Assembly: GCA_022885665.1 (NCBI GenBank)
Contig: JAGQDJ010000062.1
Coordinates: 206,271-270,270, forward strand
DNA length: 64,000 nucleotides
Direction of reading: 5' to 3'
Origin: Triops longicaudatus
Lineage: Eukaryota; Arthropoda; Branchiopoda; Notostraca; Triopsidae
Under the pieces are notes generated by a model. That model worked only from the letters and a program-made list of their open reading frames with translations, made no database searches and was not told where the DNA came from. Below are positions 58,495 to 64,000 of the stretch, piece after piece; position 1 is the first letter of the stretch; every line of letters starts with the position of its first letter. The position numbers and the translations under genes were made by a program.

Positions 58495-61224
58495 TTATAG
58501 TTTTGTAACAGTTTCTGTTAGGTTGCTAGACGCGTTCCTAAGGGCGGAGCAGAAGGTGGAGCTTTCAGGGCCTAGTAAACGGTCTAGCCAGTAGGCGAGG
58601 AGGGCGCCAGATGTCAGGCCAATACTGTATGACAGCGTCATAATATTTCCTATTTAATCAGTTGATAGTTTTACATAAGGTGCTTGTGTGGACATGGATT
58701 AGAGTCCAGGTTTAGGTGAATATTTACCAGTAAGTTCGCGTAAATGATCCGAGACTTTGGAAGGCGCGAGGATGATTGGCAACGACCCGAAAATTCCGTT
58801 CGTAAGGCCCAAGAGCGCTGAAAAGAGGAGGGGCCAGGACTCGTGCGCTAGAACAGGACTCGCCCGCGGCGCAGCACATATGAGAAGCAAGGGAATGAAA
58901 AATATCCGGCTTAGTGAGCCCATTACCAATTGTAACCGAGTCCACCGCCATGGTAAAGACGCTAGAATCTGTAAAATGCACGAGAAAGCTTATATAGTGA
59001 CTTCATTGCTCACTAAATGGCGTGGTGATCTTGAAATGATTGAACATAAACAGAAAGGAGTGAACCCTGAATAAAAGTCTTGTAAATACGGTGCGAGCTA
59101 AAGATCTAAAATTATTCGCTTGCAAGGAGCAAATAAGTCTGTACATGAAACGTAAGCCAAGAAAACGCTCTATCGATAGTTTAGTTAGCTGGGCGGAGCC
59201 ATGTAAGGCCGCAAGCTATGACGCGCCAGTGGAAACTGGTATCCTCTTTAGAACACTTTAAAGCCAAGCTGAGCCCTTGATTAATCGTGATGTCCCGGCC
59301 CGATTCAGCGAGACAGCGCCTTTTAGCGCAAAAGTTTGACGGTTAAGCCACGAACCGTGCGACGTAAACAGAACGTGTAGATAAAGGTTACAATGTAAAC
59401 AAACAAAATTCACGGGTATTAAACTGCGAATAGCTCGAATGCGATTGGAATGTAAACATTGAACGTAATCAGAATGCGTTAAGGGAAAATGTAAATAGAA
59501 TGGTGGCACTAGCTTCTCGGCAGTTTCAAAATATATAGAAAATTTAAAGCAAAGCCTTACTATGACCGCACAGGAATGGTAAAATTAGCAAAACGATTAA
59601 TTCAAAATGTATACAATCAAGGGCGGTAAACAATGGGAATAACTGTAACATACTTTGCCCAATAAGTCTGAAGCGTTAAAAACTGCCATGAGTATCACTG
59701 GCATCCACGATCCGAATTTGCAGCTCGGGATCTCTGATTCCAAACCAGGGAAAAGACACAACGTGACGCAATAAGCCACACCCAGTGATAGCATATAAGG
59801 CCAAATGGTTCTCGCAATCTGCATACGAGCGTTGATCCCTCCTGAAACCCATCCAAAGTCGAACCATTAATCGCCTAAATACCTAATCAACCCAAATAAT
59901 AGTCTCTTACGTTCAATAGCGCCCCAACACGCCCACAGTTTCAATCGTAGGCGTGGCTTGCGGTACCCGACATTCGCTACTCGGAAAGTGGTCGTTTTGG
60001 CCAAAGAGTCCACTTCGTTCTCGCTTTCGTTGGTTTCCTCGCCGTCGTTATCTTGTGAACTCTGCAGCTGCAGTACGCCATAAGCGTGGGACGGAGGCGG
60101 TTCGGGTTCCAAAATCCCTGCCAGATCCTCGTCTCGGGTGGGGATAATGGCCGGAGGCACGGAATGTTGCCGCTCCGTGAGGTAGTAATGCACGAAGGCA
60201 GATTTCTGCACGATGTGATGCAGAATGGCACATCCGGCCACAATGGCCAGCGATAGCACGAAGAAGATGAGCGTGTTAACCTTAGCCTCGTGCAGCAATG
60301 ATTTCGTAATGATCCGGTTAATCGATATTAAGAAACCTGCGGCACCTACAATATATGAAATCAATATATGAAATCATAAGCTTAGTCATTTGCAAATCAT
60401 AATGCATTTCTAGTTACTCATAGACGTAATCCACTTACTTTCGCCCGTCATAACAGCTTGCGTGTATCTCTGCGGTAATAAACTCGTAAAACCATACAAA
60501 CTTGATTGTTGAACTACGCAAGAAACGAGGTAATTTTAAGCGCACTAGTTAATATGCATTTTAATTACTTGTGCACCCTACAGCCACAACAGCAATTGCG
60601 GCTAAATTGATGCTGTAAGCCACGTGGGAATCGAAGACTTCCAGTCCAATTTCACAAATAGTGACGAATAAGAGCGTTGCAAAGGCAATAGCGTAACCTG
60701 TTGGAATATTTTTATTTATTTTTTCATTGCTCAAAATAAATAAATAATTCCTAAGAAATTGGGCATTGACCGAAGTCAGTCGATTTCCTGAAGGTAACGT
60801 ACCGAATGATATGCGAACTTTGAGTGACAGGCACTCAACAAATAGGTTATTTATGACCACGGCTCCTAAGGACACGATAATGTACACGAAGGACATGTCG
60901 AACACGATTGGCGTGCCGGGGAATCTGCCTTGGAAGTAATCCACTGCGATAATAAAGCTGCAACAATAGATAATTCATTTATTTCTTCGAAAACATTATT
61001 TATGCATTTTAAAGTGTACAAGGGAAATTTAATGCGCATAGAAAAATTATTGGGTTTTTTTAACGTTTTTAAGGAAACTACCTGTTGTAAGGAAGTAAGA
61101 TGCCGATACCGGCGAGTACCATGGCGAAGTAGATTCCATGATAAGAATCCCGCGGGCCTTGAGATGAATCGATCACTGATGGGCGTTTTAGAGACACGTA
61201 GTAATTCCGAGAAGTGTGATCCAT
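58495..61224 (-). CDS. SLC29A4: Equilibrative nucleoside/monoamine transporter ENT4
   Basis: Membrane transporter of the SLC29 family; ENT4 (PMAT) carries adenosine and monoamines. Eight exons on the minus strand: 61224-61082, 60957-60803, 60697-60569, 60513-60439, 60345-59911, 59841-59654, 58968-58728 and 58649-58495. They total 1521 nt, 506 aa, all in phase. ENT4-specific blocks are YHGIYFAMVLAGIGILLPYNSFI, DYFQGRFPGTPIVFDMSFVYIIVSLGAVVINN, AYSINLAAIAVVAVGCT, QQSSLYGFTSLLPQRYTQAVMTGESAAGFLIS, YCVTLCLFPGLESEI and WMPVILMAVFNASDLLGKILASLPW. The end includes NGIFGSLPIILAPSKVSDHLRELTGNIMTLSYSIGLTSGALLAYW. The large central loop between TM6 and TM7 is acidic (DNDGEETNESENEVD). Eleven membrane spans are expected. 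Confidence 0.95.
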
Positions 61225-62775
61225 TTTTTTGGGGAAGTCTTCACTTTTTGCTTGAAAGAGAATGCACGGTATTAAGGCTTAGGAGTTAAGAGGGTCGGTC
61301 ATGATTCAGAGGGCCGGTACGCGCGTTACTGAAGTAGTAAAGAGCGGAGAGATGTCGGATTCAACTGGCAGTGGGGAGAAGCTTAAGCGATGTGTATTGA
61401 TTTTCGGGGCATTTTGGGAACAGTGGCTCGCCTGCGCGTGAGATCAAAAGGTTTGGAGTTGGAGTAAACCGGAATGTGGTCAGCTGGAGAGTGTCTTGTA
61501 GATTACTTCATAATAGTTGCATAAATGCGGAAGCGTGAAGCAAGAGAAGAGGGATTGAAGACAAGGCAAAGGGGAAATGATTATATAAGAATGGATTTAA
61601 ATTTAGCGACTCCTATGTTCAGTTCACGTGCTCTGGAATGTGATAATTGATACAAATTACTGAAGAAAAATGCATTGAGCGGAGTTGCAATTCGCTTTTT
61701 CTTAGCGCAACACGCTCTTTGCTAATTTTCACCTTGCTTGCTCCTTTGTTCGCAGTTCTAAGAGCGCTCGTATCGAGCTGCCATCTATTAATCGGAAACG
61801 TAACTATCACTAAACGGTCGGAAAAAGTCGCTGATGTGTCCGTTAGATGGCACAATTGCGACTTAAAACAGACTAACAAAAATGACTAATCTAAAACAAG
61901 ACATGAAAAACAAAAAGTTTACTTTCTTTCGGTCGTATATTGGATCTAAAATTTTCTCGATCCGAATTGGGACTTATATGAAATTTCGAACAACTGGATA
62001 TAACAGGATGGATAGACGTTTAATTATGATTGAAAAGAACTTTGAATGACGTTCCTATGTTTCTTTAAATACTTCATAAATACTTCATATCCGTTGATTT
62101 TTTCTACAAAATTATATAATAAAGGGCTATATAGCCAGTATTTCTACATTTTCCGTCTCGGGTGGTCTTTTCTGTTTATTTCCAAAGGAAATTCAAGCGT
62201 GACCTTAGCTCATTATCATTTCTTTTGTTTTCCATTGCTTACCTCCAATATTGAAATACTTTGTCTACCAGCAAGCTGACTCATAAAAGCTTGTACAGTC
62301 GAAATGTAGAAAATTCAAAGAAAAGACTTGTACAGTTTGCTTTGTAGTGAAGCCATTGTTTTCAGTTTGTACCTAACTTTTTATCTTCTAGAACACAAAT
62401 ATGTCTTTCAATATAAAAGACGGGCTTTGTAAAAGAAAAAAGGCGTCGTTTCCAGGTGTACATTTGTTTTGTTTCAAGTATGGTAAGTATGGATCTCTGT
62501 GTACTGGGATAGTTTTTTTTAGTACCATGGTCCATCGATTAACTTATAACCGATATAACGACAAATTTATGACATTGTTTTTGCTTGCTACGTAAGTTCA
62601 GAACTCATGAAGTACCAAACCGTATTGAAGCTAGTTAGAAATGCTTAGAAGTGTGTAAACCTTACGACCCAACACATCCACAACACTTTCACCCACTTGT
62701 ATTTGCAGTGTTAGCAAGCTTTATTAAGCTTTATTAAGTAAAGTAGTGGAGCTAATAGTCCAGTAATCTGAAATC
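61225..62775. other. Intergenic region right of ENT4
   Basis: The ENT4 promoter and leader lie on the left. No gene recognised. Two AGATGGC-type words are inverted relative to each other (about 61779-61788 and 61842-61853). 61940-62010 has TTATATGAAATTT and AACTGGATATAAC words resembling those near 29.9 kb. Confidence 0.45.
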
Positions 62776-64000
62776 ATGAAAATACTGTTTGTCTTTGCAA
62801 TTATCACAACGTTGAATTCTGGTTCTTGTAACTATTTCTTCGCGACACACAAAAACTATACCATGTCAACTCTCAACGTTCCCGTTCTCTCTTCAAAGAA
62901 TATTATAGGTAACGACCCAATCACTCATAACTCAACAACCTTAATACTGAATCGGTTCTTAACGAAAGGTGACCTGACCACCGTGACGCAGCAATGCCGC
63001 CGCTATTGTGTTCTCAATCCTCTCTGCCAAGCGTTTCACTTAGGCCAACTACTGTCTACCTCAGGTCTGGCGAAATATAACTGCAGCATTTTTGCTAGCA
63101 ATTCCTGCAACTGGCCTGACACGAAGATGCAACCGGGAACGGCTGGAAGAGTTCACAAATTGTGGGACAAATTAGACGCAACGAACTTCAAAGCTAAGCC
63201 TTGTGAAGAACACTGCAGAGTCAAGTTCGGGGGAGATTGCATGGCCTGCAGAGGATACGAAGGGTTCCAAGGCATTGACTGCGAAATACCTCCGAGAATC
63301 TGCTCGGACTACGCAACGAATCTTACCGGTATTAGTCCTTGTTTAGCGTCTGAGTCATACAACCTAAGAGTCGAAAACTTATTAATAAACAATATTTAGA
63401 TGTGCGGCGACCTGTTTGGCCGTGGGGCATTCAAGGCCCGATGTACTCGGTCCTGTGTTATGGCGTGTGGACAGAATTGTTCTACACCACTACCAACAAC
63501 GGAGACAAGTGGCTCTCTATTTTAGGCTGGCCCGCTAAGAATATGACAAAAGATGTGACAACGTACTTCTCTTTCTTTAATCTCATCGACTGGGAACTGA
63601 TTTCGAGAATGCAAAGGCTTTCGAAAGAAAAAAAAAATGAGAATTCAAATGAACTCGCTTGTACACACTTTCACCGGTCTGGATATCACTCCTTACGGTA
63701 ACCTGTCCCTGGATTCTTCGATTGAAAACTCATCGTTCCCGGGAATTCCACTTCCACTTGTTAACGTGCCTTTTTTGGTAGGACCGAACGTTAACTGTGG
63801 GCCTTTCTGGCAATTTTCGAAAAATGTAGCTTTATGTAACCAGGGCACCAACTTGCTAAACTTTGGTAACCTCAAATGGAATTATACATTATTGGATATC
63901 TCATACAGGGCGTCTATTCAATTTCTTTGAATTTCCTACGATGGACCCTTCTGTAATCCTTTTAGTAGACGTGATTGCTTTAGTAACACTTTAGCGTACT
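62776..64000 (+). CDS. Cysteine-rich secreted protein, PAN-like, frame disturbed
   Basis: Exon 1, 62776-63328, encodes a signal peptide (MKILFVFAIITTLNSGSCNYFFA) and an ectodomain with several N-glycosylation sites. A PAN/apple-like cysteine pattern follows (QQCRRYCVLNPLCQAFHLGQ...YNCSIF), then more cysteines (CEEHCRVKFGGDCMACRGY). A 71-bp intron (63329-63399; ACCG|GTATTAG ... ATATTTAG) joins in phase to exon 2 (DVRRPVWPWGIQGPMYSVLCYGVWTEL...). Without this splice the frame stops at 63397-63399. In exon 2 the frame is broken near a run of ten A (63628-63637): a protein-like frame (MNSLVHTFTGLDITPYGNLSLDSSIENSSFPG...) continues one frame over and stops at 63928. The break may be a homopolymer error, an unseen splice or decay. 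The 3' end is not resolved within the window. The family is not recognised. Confidence 0.5.

Noticed and set aside
1..64000. tRNA genes, rRNA, CRISPR arrays, complete transposons
   Set aside because: Looked for cloverleaf B-box words, long terminal inverted repeats with transposase frames and spaced identical repeats. None was convincing.

Overview
The window is nuclear DNA of an arthropod, most likely an insect other than a higher fly. Coding sequence is split by GT-AG introns, many of them 50-110 bp, and the intergenic DNA is AT-rich. Every gene I could recognise is a eukaryotic one. Cross-exon reading frames were checked by splice phase. Fourteen CDS models are complete and sum to whole codons. 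Two are partial or uncertain: the zinc-finger gene lacks its 5' end, and the right-edge secreted-protein gene has a frame problem. A CRLF3 orthologue (absent from Drosophila), a CPSF30 with two zinc knuckles, DRE-like TATCGATA motifs and CTAAC-rich patches all fit an arthropod. The species cannot be named from this window.

Layout. 1-8860: no recognisable gene; pyrimidine-rich AGGGTGA/TCACCCT-rich DNA, then a cluster of AACAAT/ATTGTT motifs. 8861-9921 (+): C2H2 zinc-finger protein, 5' end not found. 10359-14527 (-): SLC17-type anion/sialic-acid transporter. 15379-19624 (+): INPP5F/SAC2 phosphoinositide phosphatase. 21748-23700 (+): small type II membrane protein with an acidic tail. 24832-25683 (+): BUD31. 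25798-29023 (-): CRLF3-like protein fused to a GIN1-like integrase zinc-binding domain. 30097-31260 (-): phosphomannomutase. 31522-33510 (+): CPSF30/CPSF4. 33685-35314 (-): RING1/Sce. 36471-39036 (-): MIF4G protein resembling CTIF. 41160-44553 (+): serine hydroxymethyltransferase. 44968-46884 (-): GET4. 48216-51487 (+): TCF20/RAI1-like ePHD protein. 51980-52399 (-): PDRG1. 56645-58034 (+): two-pass membrane protein with PPxY motifs. 58495-61224 (-): ENT4/SLC29A4. 62776 to the right end (+): cysteine-rich secreted protein.

Organisation. The genes are unrelated housekeeping and regulatory genes, not a pathway cluster. Many lie head to head over short shared promoters (PMM/CPSF30, 261 bp; SLC17/INPP5F, 851 bp; GET4/TCF20-like) or tail to tail with little space (BUD31/CRLF3 fusion, 114 bp; CPSF30/RING1, 174 bp). 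This is typical of a compact gene-rich segment.

The most notable observation is the CRLF3 locus. A retroelement-type H2C2 zinc-binding domain (178 codons) joins the CRLF3 body through a 103-bp phase-2 intron. The whole six-exon chain stays in frame for 595 codons, and a 43-codon upstream ORF in the leader ends three bases before the main start. Other points of interest are clusters of exact TATCGATA motifs, an 81-bp near-perfect palindrome and several introns filled with locus-specific degenerate repeats.
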